From MedAcidi-G1 sp002294285 (GTDB lineage Bacteria > Actinomycetota > Acidimicrobiia > Acidimicrobiales > MedAcidi-G1): DNA of 64,000 bases. The stretch's first letter is position 1; each line of letters begins with the position of its first letter. Shown here piece by piece: positions 26,883 through 35,554 of this stretch. Made by a program: the position numbers and the translations under genes. Location: NCBI GenBank assembly GCA_963999645.1, contig CAXEUY010000004.1:1-64000 (forward strand), in the 5' to 3' direction. The notes under the pieces are model-generated. The model worked only from the letters and a program-made list of their open reading frames with translations, was not told the DNA's origin and searched no databases.

Positions 26883-26888
26883 TAGTTT
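26883..26888 (+). promoter_or_regulatory. Leaderless -10 element of the acyl-CoA ligase gene at 26895
   Basis: TAGTTT, 6 nt, ATG 26895. Confidence 0.5.
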
Positions 26889-26894
26889 TGAAAC

Positions 26895-28463
26895 ATGGAA
26901 CAGAAAAACGATCAGAATCAACTTGAGTTTCCAGGGACTTGGGCAAAAAACGAACCTGAACGAATTGCGATAGTTATGACCGGTTCAGGTGAAGAGATGA
27001 CTTATTTTGAGTTAGATGAAAAGGCGAATCGTATAGCTAATCTTTTCGTTAGTTTGGGTCTTAACGCAGGGGATCATGTTGCTTTTTGTTTGGAAAACAC
27101 GATTGATTTTCTGCCTTTGGCTTGGGGAGCTCATTATGCAGGCCTGTATTACACGGCAATAAGTTCTCGTCTAACAGATGAGGAAATGAGTTACATAGTG
27201 AAAGATTGTGGAGCACGCGTCTTCATAACTTCAGTTGGTGTTAGAGACACAGCAGAACAAATGAATTTTTCTGATACAGCAGTTCAAGAAAAGTTCTCAA
27301 TTGGTGGCGAATTAACTGGTTATACCTCTTTAGAAGACGCAATTGAGAGTGTTTCGAAAGAACCTAGATTAGGCAGAGTTGAAGGCCAAGACATGCTCTA
27401 CTCATCCGGCACTACAGGTCTTCCAAAAGGAGTAAAAGTCAAGGCCCCGGATGTTCCTTTGGGGAGTCCATCGCCCCAAGCGATTTTGTTTAGAGCGGTA
27501 TTTGGAATTGAAAGTGATGCTGTATATCTTTCGCCTGCCCCTCTCTATCATGCAGCTCCGCTCAGATTTTGCATGGCAGCGCATCGTATCGGGGCGACGG
27601 TAGTCGTTATGGAGAAATTTGACCCTGAGGGGGCATTAGCTGCAATTGAGGCAAATGGTGTGACTGCTAGCCAATGGGTTCCTACGATGTTCGTTCGGAT
27701 GCTGAAACTACCAGAAGAAGTTCGTGAGAAATATAATACAACTTCTTTGAAGACGGTTATACACGCGGCCGCTCCCTGCCCGATTGAGGTAAAGAAGCAA
27801 ATGATTGATTGGTGGGGCCCGATTTTACACGAATATTATGCTGGAACTGAAGGTAATGGCTTTACTTACATCAACTCAGAAGACTGGCTTAGTCATCAAG
27901 GATCAGTGGGTAAATCCCTACTAGGCGAACTTGTAATAGTTGATGATGAGGGAAATGAAATTCCTGTTGGGGAAGAAGGTAATGTTTATTTTCGGAGTGA
28001 TTCAAGATTCGAGTATCACAACGACCCAGAGAAAACAGCTTCATCACGAATTGGAGAAGATTTAAGCACGCTAGGAGACATAGGTCGTGTTGATGAAGAT
28101 GGGTTCCTGTATCTAACTGACCGAAAGGCTCACATGATCATTTCAGGAGGAGTAAATATTTACCCACAAGAAGCAGAAAATATTTTGACAATGCATCCGG
28201 ATGTTTACGATGTTGCAGTTATAGGTGTCCCTAATGATGAATTTGGTGAAGAAGTGAAAGCAGTAGTTCAACTAATTGATCCTAAAAAAGCAGGCCAGGA
28301 TCTAGCGAAAGAACTAATTGCGTATTGTCGTTCGCACCTTGCAGATTTGAAGTGTCCAAGGAGCGTTGACTTTAGAGAGGAATTGCCAAGACACCCAACC
28401 GGAAAGTTGTATAAGCGCCTTCTCAAAGATCAGTATTGGGGTGAAAGAAAAACTCGGATCTGA
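26895..28463 (+). CDS. Acyl-CoA ligase (FadD-like, AMP-forming)
   Basis: A 522-residue ANL-superfamily ligase. The nucleotide-binding motif is MLYSSGTTGLPKGVK, followed by HEYYAGTEGNG (A5), TLGDIGRVDEDGFLYLTDR and AHMIISGGVNIYPQEAEN, with the catalytic Lys in RHPTGKLYKRLL. The SxxTxxPKG and ISGGVNIYP forms are typical of actinobacterial FadD-type enzymes acting on fatty, steroid side-chain or aromatic acids. It is divergent from the CitE-like gene and converges with the inositol-phosphate synthase gene after 1 nt. It differs clearly from the ligase at 22991-24565, so it is unlikely to be redundant. Confidence 0.87.
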   Translation: MEQKNDQNQLEFPGTWAKNEPERIAIVMTGSGEEMTYFELDEKANRIANLFVSLGLNAGDHVAFCLENTIDFLPLAWGAHYAGLYYTAISSRLTDEEMSYIVKDCGARVFITSVGVRDTAEQMNFSDTAVQEKFSIGGELTGYTSLEDAIESVSKEPRLGRVEGQDMLYSSGTTGLPKGVKVKAPDVPLGSPSPQAILFRAVFGIESDAVYLSPAPLYHAAPLRFCMAAHRIGATVVVMEKFDPEGALAAIEANGVTASQWVPTMFVRMLKLPEEVREKYNTTSLKTVIHAAAPCPIEVKKQMIDWWGPILHEYYAGTEGNGFTYINSEDWLSHQGSVGKSLLGELVIVDDEGNEIPVGEEGNVYFRSDSRFEYHNDPEKTASSRIGEDLSTLGDIGRVDEDGFLYLTDRKAHMIISGGVNIYPQEAENILTMHPDVYDVAVIGVPNDEFGEEVKAVVQLIDPKKAGQDLAKELIAYCRSHLADLKCPRSVDFREELPRHPTGKLYKRLLKDQYWGERKTRI

Positions 28464-28464
28464 A

Positions 28465-29769
28465 CTAACCTGCTTCTGAGTGAGTTACAGGCTCTTCACC
28501 CATCCATTCTCTTAAAGTATTCTTTAATTTAGTTTGCTGGATAAAGATGTCGTGTTCTGGACCGGCGTCTGTAGAAGCTTGTGGAGCTTTCAGGTAGAAC
28601 GAGAGCCATTCCTGAACACCAGATTGTTCTGCGCGTGCAGCCAAATCTAGAAAAAGGGCCAAATCCAAAACGATTGGAGCTGCCAAAATTGAATCACGGC
28701 AGAGGAAATCTACTTTTATTTGCATGGGGTAACCGAGCCAACCAAAGATGTCTATATTGTCCCAACCTTCTTTGTTGTCGCCCCTAGGTGGGTAGTAATT
28801 GATACGAACTACGTGGTCTATATCTCCGTATAAATCAGGGTAAGACTCAGGCTGAAGGATTGTGTCAAGGACTCCTAGTTTTGAAACTTCTTTAGTTTTA
28901 AAGTTGTCTGGATCATCGAGAACCTCTCCATCTCTATTTCCAAGAATATTTGTTGAGAACCAGCCACGCAGTCCCAACATTCTCGCTTTAAGGCCAGGCG
29001 CAAGAAGTGTTTTCATAAGAGTCTGACCTGTTTTGAAATCTTTCCCTGCAACAGGAACACCTCTAGTTTTTGCGAGTTCGACCATGCAAGGAATATCTAA
29101 GGCAAGATTAGGTGCACCATTTGCGAAAGGCACATCACTCATGATTGCCGCGTAGGCGTATATTTGGCTTGGTGCTATGTTCTCATCATTTGATTTAAGC
29201 CCTGCTTCAAAGGAAGCAACACTTTCGTGCACTTCACTGGCCTCTTGGAAAGCTTCGGTTGACCCGCACCAGACCATTACTAGTCTGTCGCATTCATTTT
29301 CAACACGAAATTTTTCAATGTCTGCAATTAGGGCCTGAGCCTGATCCCATTTTGAATCTAAATTTTTGACTCTCTTGCCATCCAATTTTTTTACCCAGCG
29401 ATTGTCGAAGACTGCATCCATTGCAACAATTCCTTCTAGCTCAGATGAAACTGGTGCAATATCTTTTTCTTCAAGGACCCCACAGGTTCTAGCTGCTTCG
29501 AGAACGTTCGAAGAAATCGGATCCCATCCACCAAATACCAAATCATCAAGATCTGCCAAAGGGACAAAGTCACGGATTAGAGGGTTTCGTCCTTCTTCCC
29601 GTCTGCCTAGTCGGATATGAGCCATTTGGCTTACCGACCCAATCGGAACTGCGAGCCCTCGTCGGGCTGCAATTACTCCAGCAATAAAAGTTGTAGCTAC
29701 TGCGCCTAGGCCGGGTGTTAAAACTCCCAGACGACCAGAAGCAGGTGCGATAGATAATTTTTCAGTCAT
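28465..29769 (-). CDS. ino1: Inositol-3-phosphate synthase
   Basis: A 434-residue NAD-dependent isomerase that makes 1D-myo-inositol-3-phosphate from glucose-6-phosphate, first step for inositol lipids and, in many actinobacteria, mycothiol. The NAD-binding loop is GVLTPGLGAVATTFIAG; conserved blocks are GGWDPISSN, GAPNLALDIPCM, VAGKDFKTGQTLMKT, GWFSTNILGNRDG and INYYPPRGDNKEGWDNIDI. The sequence is the long bacterial type seen in Bacteroidetes and Acidimicrobiia more than the short mycobacterial type. It is a single gene facing glyA divergently. A TATCCT stretch 9 nt before the ATG could be its -10. Confidence 0.93.
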   Translation of the reverse strand: MTEKLSIAPASGRLGVLTPGLGAVATTFIAGVIAARRGLAVPIGSVSQMAHIRLGRREEGRNPLIRDFVPLADLDDLVFGGWDPISSNVLEAARTCGVLEEKDIAPVSSELEGIVAMDAVFDNRWVKKLDGKRVKNLDSKWDQAQALIADIEKFRVENECDRLVMVWCGSTEAFQEASEVHESVASFEAGLKSNDENIAPSQIYAYAAIMSDVPFANGAPNLALDIPCMVELAKTRGVPVAGKDFKTGQTLMKTLLAPGLKARMLGLRGWFSTNILGNRDGEVLDDPDNFKTKEVSKLGVLDTILQPESYPDLYGDIDHVVRINYYPPRGDNKEGWDNIDIFGWLGYPMQIKVDFLCRDSILAAPIVLDLALFLDLAARAEQSGVQEWLSFYLKAPQASTDAGPEHDIFIQQTKLKNTLREWMGEEPVTHSEAG

Positions 29770-29858
29770 ATACCAATAAGGATACGTATGCTTAGGCCCT
29801 GTAACCTCAGAATCAGTGTTTCAATTGATAAAAGACTTAAATTAGGGGAAAATAAACC

Positions 29859-31100
29859 ATGCCTTGGCCTAACCTTAAAGACGAAGAATTGTTCGAGATT
29901 ATTAATCGAGAAATAAATCGTCAGAACACCACACTGCAATTAATAGCGTCAGAAAATTTTGCATCGCCTGCGGTTCTAGCAGCAACAGGTTCTGTCTTCA
30001 CGAACAAATACTCTGAGGGTTATCCAGGGAAAAGATACTATGGCGGCAATATCCATGTAGATGAGGCTGAAAGTCTTGCATGTGAACGCATAATCAATTT
30101 ATTTGGAGCTGCTCATGCAAATGTGCAACCACATTCGGGAGCAAGTGCAAATATGGCTGTTTATCAAGCTTTGCTAGAACCGGGTGATACTGTCCTTGGT
30201 TTACGACTTGACCATGGTGGGCATTTGACACATGGTTCACCAGTCAACTTCAGCGGAAAACTTTACAACTTTGTTTCTTATGGTTTAACTGACGATGAAC
30301 TAATTGATATTGAAGATCTGCATAAAAAAGCTAATGAAGTTAAACCAAAGCTAATTGTCTTGGGGGCTACTGCCTATCCGAGAATTATTGAAGCTTCCCC
30401 AATAAGAGAGATAGCTGATTCAGTAGGCGCTTATTTAATGTTTGATGCAGCTCATATAGCCGGACTGATAGCAGGAAAGGCACATCCCAATCCGGTTCCA
30501 TTTTGCGACGTTGTCACATTTACTACTCATAAGACACTTAGGGGACCAAGAGGAGGTTGCATCCTTAGTACTGAAGAACTTGCTAATGAAATCGATAAAG
30601 CTATCTTTCCCGGTTTGCAAGGAGGCCCCTTAGAGCATCACATCGCTGCGAAAGCTGTAGCTTTTGCAGAAGCTTTAGACCCATCTTTTGAAATTTATTC
30701 AGAACAAATAGTAAAAAATGCTCAAGCCCTCTCCGGAGCTTTACAAAAAGAAGGTTTCAGACTTGTTACGGGAGGTACGGACAATCATTTGCTTATAGTT
30801 GATTTGCGAACTTTCGATGAGGAATTAACAGGGGCAGAAGCTCAGGTGGTTCTTGATGAAGCTGGCATAACGCTCAATAAGAATACAGTTCCGGATGATC
30901 CACGTTCTCCCTTTGTTACAAGTGGTGTTCGTCTCGGAACGCCTTCTACAACTACGCAGGGTATGACGGAGAAGGAGATGGTGGTGATTGCCCAGTTGAT
31001 GGCTCGAACTCTGCGAAATAGAAAAGATTCGAATTCACTTTCCATAATAAGAAAAGAAATTGAGGAGCTTTGTAGTTCTTTCACTCCTTACATTGATTAG
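29859..31100 (+). CDS. glyA: Serine hydroxymethyltransferase
   Basis: A 413-residue PLP enzyme that interconverts serine and glycine with tetrahydrofolate as one-carbon acceptor. Typical pieces are LQLIASENFASPAVL, TNKYSEGYPGKRYYGGN, HSGASANMAVY, FDAAHIAGLIAG and the PLP lysine in TTHKTLRGPRGG. An AGGGG ribosome binding site lies 10 nt before the ATG. It opens a long plus-strand run through an rfe-like gene and the ATP synthase operon, the same neighbourhood as in several actinobacteria. Confidence 0.97.
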   Translation: MPWPNLKDEELFEIINREINRQNTTLQLIASENFASPAVLAATGSVFTNKYSEGYPGKRYYGGNIHVDEAESLACERIINLFGAAHANVQPHSGASANMAVYQALLEPGDTVLGLRLDHGGHLTHGSPVNFSGKLYNFVSYGLTDDELIDIEDLHKKANEVKPKLIVLGATAYPRIIEASPIREIADSVGAYLMFDAAHIAGLIAGKAHPNPVPFCDVVTFTTHKTLRGPRGGCILSTEELANEIDKAIFPGLQGGPLEHHIAAKAVAFAEALDPSFEIYSEQIVKNAQALSGALQKEGFRLVTGGTDNHLLIVDLRTFDEELTGAEAQVVLDEAGITLNKNTVPDDPRSPFVTSGVRLGTPSTTTQGMTEKEMVVIAQLMARTLRNRKDSNSLSIIRKEIEELCSSFTPYID

Positions 31101-31106
31101 GGTCGC

Positions 31107-32255
31107 ATGCCTGGAGTTATTGCTTATTTCATAGTTGGAGGGGTTGCCGCTATCGCGACGTTCGTTGCAACTCCGCTAGCGCGAAAAGCAGCTAATCGGT
31201 TTGAAATTATTTCTGCTCCAGATGAAAGAGATGTGCATGAATCACCTACTCCAAATCTAGGTGGACCTGCAATGCTGTTTGGGCTATTGGCTGGTTCACT
31301 TGCAGCATGGCTTATAGGTGACTTTTCAGCTGTTTTTTCTTCACAATCTGAGATATTAGGAGTTCTTTTGTCTGCAGTTGTTATGTGTGCAGTAGGTGTA
31401 ATAGATGATGTAAAACCAATAACGGCTCCAGCGAAAATTGCAGGAATGGTCATAGCTGGAAGTGTTTTATCACTGGTTGGGGTTTCCTTAGTAGTTCTTA
31501 GGATTCCTTTCGTAGATGTCGTGTTGCTTACACCTGATCTCGCTGCATTGGCAACAGTCTTATGGGTAGTGCTATTAGCCAATGCGATAAATCTGATTGA
31601 TGGTTTAGATGGCTTAGCAACAGGAATAGTCGCCATAGCATCTACAACTTTTGTTATTTACGCGATCCGTTTAGCAGATGAGGGGGTTCTGTTTGAAGAA
31701 AACCCTGGGTCATTAATTGCTGTTCTCATTGCTGGTGTATGTGTTGGATTTCTTCCTCACAATGCACATCCCGCAAAAATATTTATGGGAGATGGAGGGG
31801 CTCTCATGTTAGGGGTGCTTTTAGCAGCTTCCACGGTTTCTGTAGGGGGAAGGACAGACGCTGCATACAGTGGTCAGTCATTTTTCTTTTTTGCGCCCTT
31901 ACTTATTCCGATAGTCATCTTAGGAGTTCCGATAGTTGATGTTTTATTTGCAGTTATAAGGAGAGTATTCACGCCGGGTTTGTCGGTAACTACCGCTGAC
32001 AAAGACCATTTACACCACAGGCTCTTACGGCTTGGACATGGCCATAGAAGAGTCGTCTTTATTTTGTGGACATGGACAGCACTGCTGTCTGGGTTCGTTT
32101 TATGGCCAACCTATAGTGGGCGCGGTGATGGGATTGTTCCAATGGGCATTGCAGGAGTGGTCCTGATCTTGTTCACGCTTCTCCATCCACGTTTACAGAC
32201 AAATAAATCAAAAAATAGTGAAATTGTGGCAGATGACCATTTCCCCAAGTTGTGA
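31107..32255 (+). CDS. Polyprenyl-phosphate GlcNAc-1-phosphate transferase (WecA/Rfe-like)
   Basis: A 382-residue polytopic membrane enzyme (about ten segments) of the MraY/WecA superfamily, which moves a sugar-1-phosphate from a UDP-sugar to undecaprenyl or decaprenyl phosphate to begin cell-wall polymers. Catalytic motifs are VIDDVKP, NAINLIDGLDGLATG, HPAKIFMGDGGALMLG and DKDHLHHRLLRLGHGHRR (the last is typical of WecA, not MraY). It begins 6 nt after glyA and precedes the atp operon, as Rv1302 does in Mycobacterium tuberculosis. UDP-GlcNAc as substrate is inferred. Confidence 0.92.
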   Translation: MPGVIAYFIVGGVAAIATFVATPLARKAANRFEIISAPDERDVHESPTPNLGGPAMLFGLLAGSLAAWLIGDFSAVFSSQSEILGVLLSAVVMCAVGVIDDVKPITAPAKIAGMVIAGSVLSLVGVSLVVLRIPFVDVVLLTPDLAALATVLWVVLLANAINLIDGLDGLATGIVAIASTTFVIYAIRLADEGVLFEENPGSLIAVLIAGVCVGFLPHNAHPAKIFMGDGGALMLGVLLAASTVSVGGRTDAAYSGQSFFFFAPLLIPIVILGVPIVDVLFAVIRRVFTPGLSVTTADKDHLHHRLLRLGHGHRRVVFILWTWTALLSGFVLWPTYSGRGDGIVPMGIAGVVLILFTLLHPRLQTNKSKNSEIVADDHFPKL

Positions 32256-32352
32256 GGACGCAAGAAAGAATCTAGATTCACATGCGGTTGACTATTCAAA
32301 ATTTGAATCTGTGATTTCGAAATAATGAATTATTGCTGAGGTGATTTGAATC

Positions 32353-32613
32353 ATGAAATCTGAAAAACTAGAGATGAAACAAGGTTCTGGAGACGCTATG
32401 GCAGCAGCTTTTGAACTTGTTGCGACTCCAACAATTTTTGGATTTTTAGGATGGCTATTAGATCGCAAGTTTGAAATATTTCCAGTTTTTACACTGGCCT
32501 TAGTAGCAATAACAATCACTTATGCTTCGTGGCGACTTTATAGGCAATACACCCTTAGACTCACCCAAGAGGCAGAAGAGCGTCGTAAAACATGGCTTCA
32601 AAATGTCAATTAA
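32353..32613 (+). CDS. AtpZ/AtpI-type ATP synthase assembly protein
   Basis: An 86-residue membrane protein with two hydrophobic hairpin segments (VATPTIFGFLGWLLD and PVFTLALVAITITYASWRL), the pattern of the AtpZ/AtpI family encoded ahead of bacterial atp operons and linked to Mg2+/Ca2+ movement or c-ring assembly. A GAGGTGAT ribosome binding site precedes the ATG. Its 3' end overlaps the next small membrane-protein gene by 11 nt if that gene starts at 32603. Confidence 0.82.
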   Translation: MKSEKLEMKQGSGDAMAAAFELVATPTIFGFLGWLLDRKFEIFPVFTLALVAITITYASWRLYRQYTLRLTQEAEERRKTWLQNVN

Positions 32614-33064
32614 ACAGGAGATAGAAGAAGAAGTAATGGAAAATATTTCCACACAACCAGAAAAACGTATTGCTAATCACTTAGCTGTGAGAGCGATTTG
32701 GGTGTCACCTTTATTTCTGGTTATTTCTGCTATTGGATGGGGCTTGGGTGGTGCGATTTCCGCTTTATTAGCTCTTGTACTAGTAGCTTTTAACTTTTTG
32801 ACAGGAGCGGCGATAATCACACGAACAGTAAAAATCTCACCAAACTTGCTTTACGGATCAGTCCTAGGAGGCTACGTGTTGAGATTAGCTATTTTGACGG
32901 GTGTTGTAATGTCAGTCAGAACCTTTGATTGGTTTAAGACTGTTCCTTTTGCCATGACTCTCTTAGTTACACATTTAGGACTACTTGCTACAGAGACACG
33001 TCACATATCAGCTTCTTTGGCTTATCCTGATTTGAAGCCAACTAAATCGAAGGAGATTCGCTAA
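32603..33064 (+). CDS. ATP synthase operon membrane protein (Rv1303-like position)
   Basis: A 153-residue protein with about four hydrophobic segments (for example WVSPLFLVISAIGWGLGG and VLRLAILTGVVMSVRTF). It sits between the AtpZ-like gene and atpB, where mycobacteria carry Rv1303, and resembles AtpI-like I subunits in size and layout. ATG 32603 overlaps the upstream gene; ATG 32636 is an alternative with an AGGAG motif 15 nt upstream. Exact role is unknown, but the place in the operon suggests Fo assembly. Confidence 0.7.
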   Translation: MSIKQEIEEEVMENISTQPEKRIANHLAVRAIWVSPLFLVISAIGWGLGGAISALLALVLVAFNFLTGAAIITRTVKISPNLLYGSVLGGYVLRLAILTGVVMSVRTFDWFKTVPFAMTLLVTHLGLLATETRHISASLAYPDLKPTKSKEIR

Positions 33065-33066
33065 CC

Positions 33067-33834
33067 GTGAATGTTTTTGCATTGGAATTCCCACCTGTAA
33101 GTCATCTTTTTGATTGGCCGGACATACTTTTTTCTGGTTCATTATTTGCGGTCAATAAGACGGTGCTTATCTATTTGGCAGCTGTGCTAATTACATCAGC
33201 AATTTTTTTGACTGCGGGCAAGCAACGCAATTCTTTAGTGCCGGTTGGTGTGCAGCATGTAGCAGAATCCGGAGTTAATTTCGTAGAAGAGTCCGTCGTG
33301 ATGGAGACTATAGGTCCAGAAGGAAAGAAGTATTTACCCTTTTTGACCACAATGTTCTTCTTTATACTTTTTTCAAACATTTTTGAAGTAGTTCCAGGAA
33401 TACAATTTCCAGCAAACAGTAGAATGGCTGTCCCTATTACTTTGGCACTCGTTGTTTGGGTCATCTATAACTTTGTTGGTGTTCGTTCTCAGGGAATTGG
33501 GGGCTACCTAAAAAATTCCTTGTTCCCACCTGGAGTTCCAAAGGCTCTGTATCTGATTGTTACTCCAATCGAGTTGGTATCAACATTCGTAGTCAGACCT
33601 TTTTCTCTGGCTATTCGACTGTGGGCAAACATGGTCGCAGGCCACCTATTGCTGGTTACGTTCGCGATTCTCACACAGACCTTGTGGGATAACGGTTATG
33701 TAGGAGCTGCTGCACCATTTGCAATGCTCATATTGATGACAGGTTTCGAGATTTTGGTTTCCGTTTTGCAAGCCTTTATCTTTACAATTCTGACCGCTGT
33801 TTATATCGGTGGTTCGATGCACGCAGAACATTAG
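33067..33834 (+). CDS. atpB: ATP synthase Fo subunit a
   Basis: A 255-residue proton-channel subunit. The essential arginine lies in SLAIRLWANMVAGHLLL, and the C-terminal FEILVSVLQAFIFTILTAVYIGG is the usual ending. GTG start at 33067 is supported by AAGGAGATT 9 nt upstream. It follows the small membrane genes with a 2-nt gap and starts the core atpBEFHAGDC order. Confidence 0.96.
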   Translation: MNVFALEFPPVSHLFDWPDILFSGSLFAVNKTVLIYLAAVLITSAIFLTAGKQRNSLVPVGVQHVAESGVNFVEESVVMETIGPEGKKYLPFLTTMFFFILFSNIFEVVPGIQFPANSRMAVPITLALVVWVIYNFVGVRSQGIGGYLKNSLFPPGVPKALYLIVTPIELVSTFVVRPFSLAIRLWANMVAGHLLLVTFAILTQTLWDNGYVGAAAPFAMLILMTGFEILVSVLQAFIFTILTAVYIGGSMHAEH

Positions 33835-33878
33835 ATCGCCCACTGGATAGTGGAACGAAGACATATAAATTAAAAAAT

Positions 33879-33901
33879 TCCGACCGGACATTCCGGCCGG
33901 A
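33879..33901 (+). other. Intercistronic hairpin before atpE
   Basis: TCCGACCGGA (33879-33888) and TCCGGCCGGA (33892-33901) form a 10-bp stem with one A-C mismatch and a 3-nt loop between atpB and atpE. There is no T-tract. Such structures upstream of the c-subunit gene can protect mRNA and help make the c-ring in excess. Confidence 0.55.
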
Positions 33902-33927
33902 TCAAAATAGAAAAACAGGAGAGACAA

Positions 33928-34191
33928 GTGTTGAACATTTTGACGCTAGCTGCAACTGAAGCCGGTGAAATGCTAGAGGGTTTGAAAGCCATCGGCGCCG
34001 GCCTTGGCTATGGATTAGCTGCTATTGGACCTGGAGTAGGTATTGGAACTGTGGTTGGTAATGCAATCTCATCCATGGCCCGACAGCCAGAATCTGCAGG
34101 CATGGTGCGAACGACGATGTTCTTGGGGATAGCTTTTACTGAAGCTCTTGCCCTCATAGGTTTCGTTGTATTCATTCTGCTTTTGCCGTAG
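33928..34191 (+). CDS. atpE: ATP synthase Fo subunit c
   Basis: An 87-residue two-helix proteolipid. Helix 1 is glycine-rich (GAGLGYGLAAIGPGVGIGT), the loop holds ARQPE, and helix 2 carries the ion-binding Glu in LGIAFTEALALIGFV. The Na+-type ES motif is missing, so it is probably proton-driven. GTG 33928 has AGGAG 8 nt upstream. In the cell it forms the rotor ring of ATP synthase. Confidence 0.96.
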   Translation: MLNILTLAATEAGEMLEGLKAIGAGLGYGLAAIGPGVGIGTVVGNAISSMARQPESAGMVRTTMFLGIAFTEALALIGFVVFILLLP

Positions 34192-34220
34192 AACCTAGTT
34201 ATCGAAAGGAAGTCGAATTT

Positions 34221-34991
34221 ATGAGACGACGAGGAACAAAACTCTGCTTTTCGTTGCTTTTGGCAATAACTGGGATGTTGTTTTTCGCAGCACCAGCATC
34301 AGCAGCGGGTGCCAGCATTGGAAGTTGTATTGTTGAAAAACTCGAACACATAGCTGAAGAAGGCCACCATGACGATGGCCACGATGATCATGGTGTTGAA
34401 CATCTCTTTCATTCTCTTCATGCCAAAGATGGCGCAACTGAAGAGGAAAAGAAAAAGGTAAAGAAAAATGAAGACAAACTAGAGAGTTGTCTCGAAGCAC
34501 CAAGCCCAATAATTCCTGAATTAAGTGAAGTGATTTGGGGTGGCGGAGCTTTTTTGATTTTATTTGTAGTAATGGTCAAGAAGGGCTTTCCGGCAGTTAA
34601 AGCAGCAATGGACGCGAGATCAGAAAAAATACGAGACGATTTAGATGCCGCAGAAAAAGCGAAAACGGATGCACAGAGTGTCCATGCTGATTATGAGGCA
34701 CGTCTAGCAGATGCTAAAAACGAAGCATCACGTTTAATTGATGAAGCAAGAGGTGCAGCTGATCAGGTACGAGCAGATTTGGTGGCGAAAGCAGAAGCTG
34801 ATATTTCTGAAATGAAATCACGAGCAGCAAATGAGATTGAAGCATCAAGACAGCAAGCAATCGCAGATTTGAGGGCAGAAGTTGCAGGAATTGCGCTTGG
34901 CGCTGCGGAAAAAGTTGTTCAAGGAAGTTTGGATGATGATGCTCAGCGAAGGCTCGTAGATCAATATATTGATGAAGTGGCTGGTAGCTAG
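34221..34991 (+). CDS. atpF: ATP synthase Fo subunit b with secreted N-terminal extension
   Basis: A 256-residue peripheral-stalk subunit; the usual bacterial b is near 160-180. Residues 105-119 form the membrane anchor, and the C-terminal half is the long coiled coil (KAAMDARSEKIRDDLDAAEK onward). Ahead of the anchor stand about 100 extra residues: a signal peptide (1-28, ending APASA), then a small extracytoplasmic part with C36, a His/Asp stretch HHDDGHDDHGVEHLFHSLH and C90. The two Cys could form a disulfide. KAAGGAAG-like ribosome binding sequence precedes the ATG. The neighbours are atpE and atpH, so identity is certain; the role of the extension is not. Confidence 0.93.
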   Translation: MRRRGTKLCFSLLLAITGMLFFAAPASAAGASIGSCIVEKLEHIAEEGHHDDGHDDHGVEHLFHSLHAKDGATEEEKKKVKKNEDKLESCLEAPSPIIPELSEVIWGGGAFLILFVVMVKKGFPAVKAAMDARSEKIRDDLDAAEKAKTDAQSVHADYEARLADAKNEASRLIDEARGAADQVRADLVAKAEADISEMKSRAANEIEASRQQAIADLRAEVAGIALGAAEKVVQGSLDDDAQRRLVDQYIDEVAGS

Positions 34992-34993
34992 CA

Positions 34994-35524
34994 ATGGCCG
35001 ATAACGCAATTGCTGGTTACGCAGATGCTTTGTATGCCGTTGCGGCTGCAGACAACGCTTTGTCTACTGTTGAAGATGAATTATTCAGATTCTCACAAGC
35101 GTTGAATTCAGATGAGAACCTTCAAACGACATTGGATGATTCGTCTCTACCAGTTGAGCGCAGGCAACAGATCGTTGAGGATCTTTTAGGGGGATCGGCT
35201 TCGCTAACGACAAAGGCATTGGTGTCGATGATCGTAGCTTCAGGTCGTTCTTCCCGTTTTTCGAGCATTGTTGACGCGTTTATCGAACGTAGTGCAGCTT
35301 CCAGAAATAAGACGGTTGCGACCGTTAGATCTGCTATTGAGCTGGATGACACACAAAAAGACAGATTAGTTGCAGCCCTAAATGGAGCAACTAATAAAGA
35401 CGTAGAAATAAAAGTAGTAATTGACCCATCTGTAATAGGTGGTTTGGTTACAGAAATTGGTGATGACATTATTGATGGCAGTGTCCGTCGTCGTTTGAAC
35501 CAACTTCGAGAGAATTTCCGGTAG
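34994..35524 (+). CDS. atpH: ATP synthase F1 subunit delta
   Basis: A 176-residue peripheral-stalk protein (OSCP type). YADALYAVAAADNAL at the N-terminus and the C-terminal IGGLVTEIGDDIIDGSVRRRLNQLRENF are the family signature. It joins the b subunits to the top of F1. Starts 2 nt after atpF. Confidence 0.95.
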   Translation: MADNAIAGYADALYAVAAADNALSTVEDELFRFSQALNSDENLQTTLDDSSLPVERRQQIVEDLLGGSASLTTKALVSMIVASGRSSRFSSIVDAFIERSAASRNKTVATVRSAIELDDTQKDRLVAALNGATNKDVEIKVVIDPSVIGGLVTEIGDDIIDGSVRRRLNQLRENFR

Positions 35525-35554
35525 GAAAGAAAGCAATCGAGACGAGAGAGAAAA

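Noticed and set aside
32288..32316. Sigma70-type promoter (TTGACT) for the atp operon
   Set aside because: A TTGACT is present but no fitting -10 is found at 16-19 nt, so the operon may be transcribed from glyA or from a promoter I cannot see.
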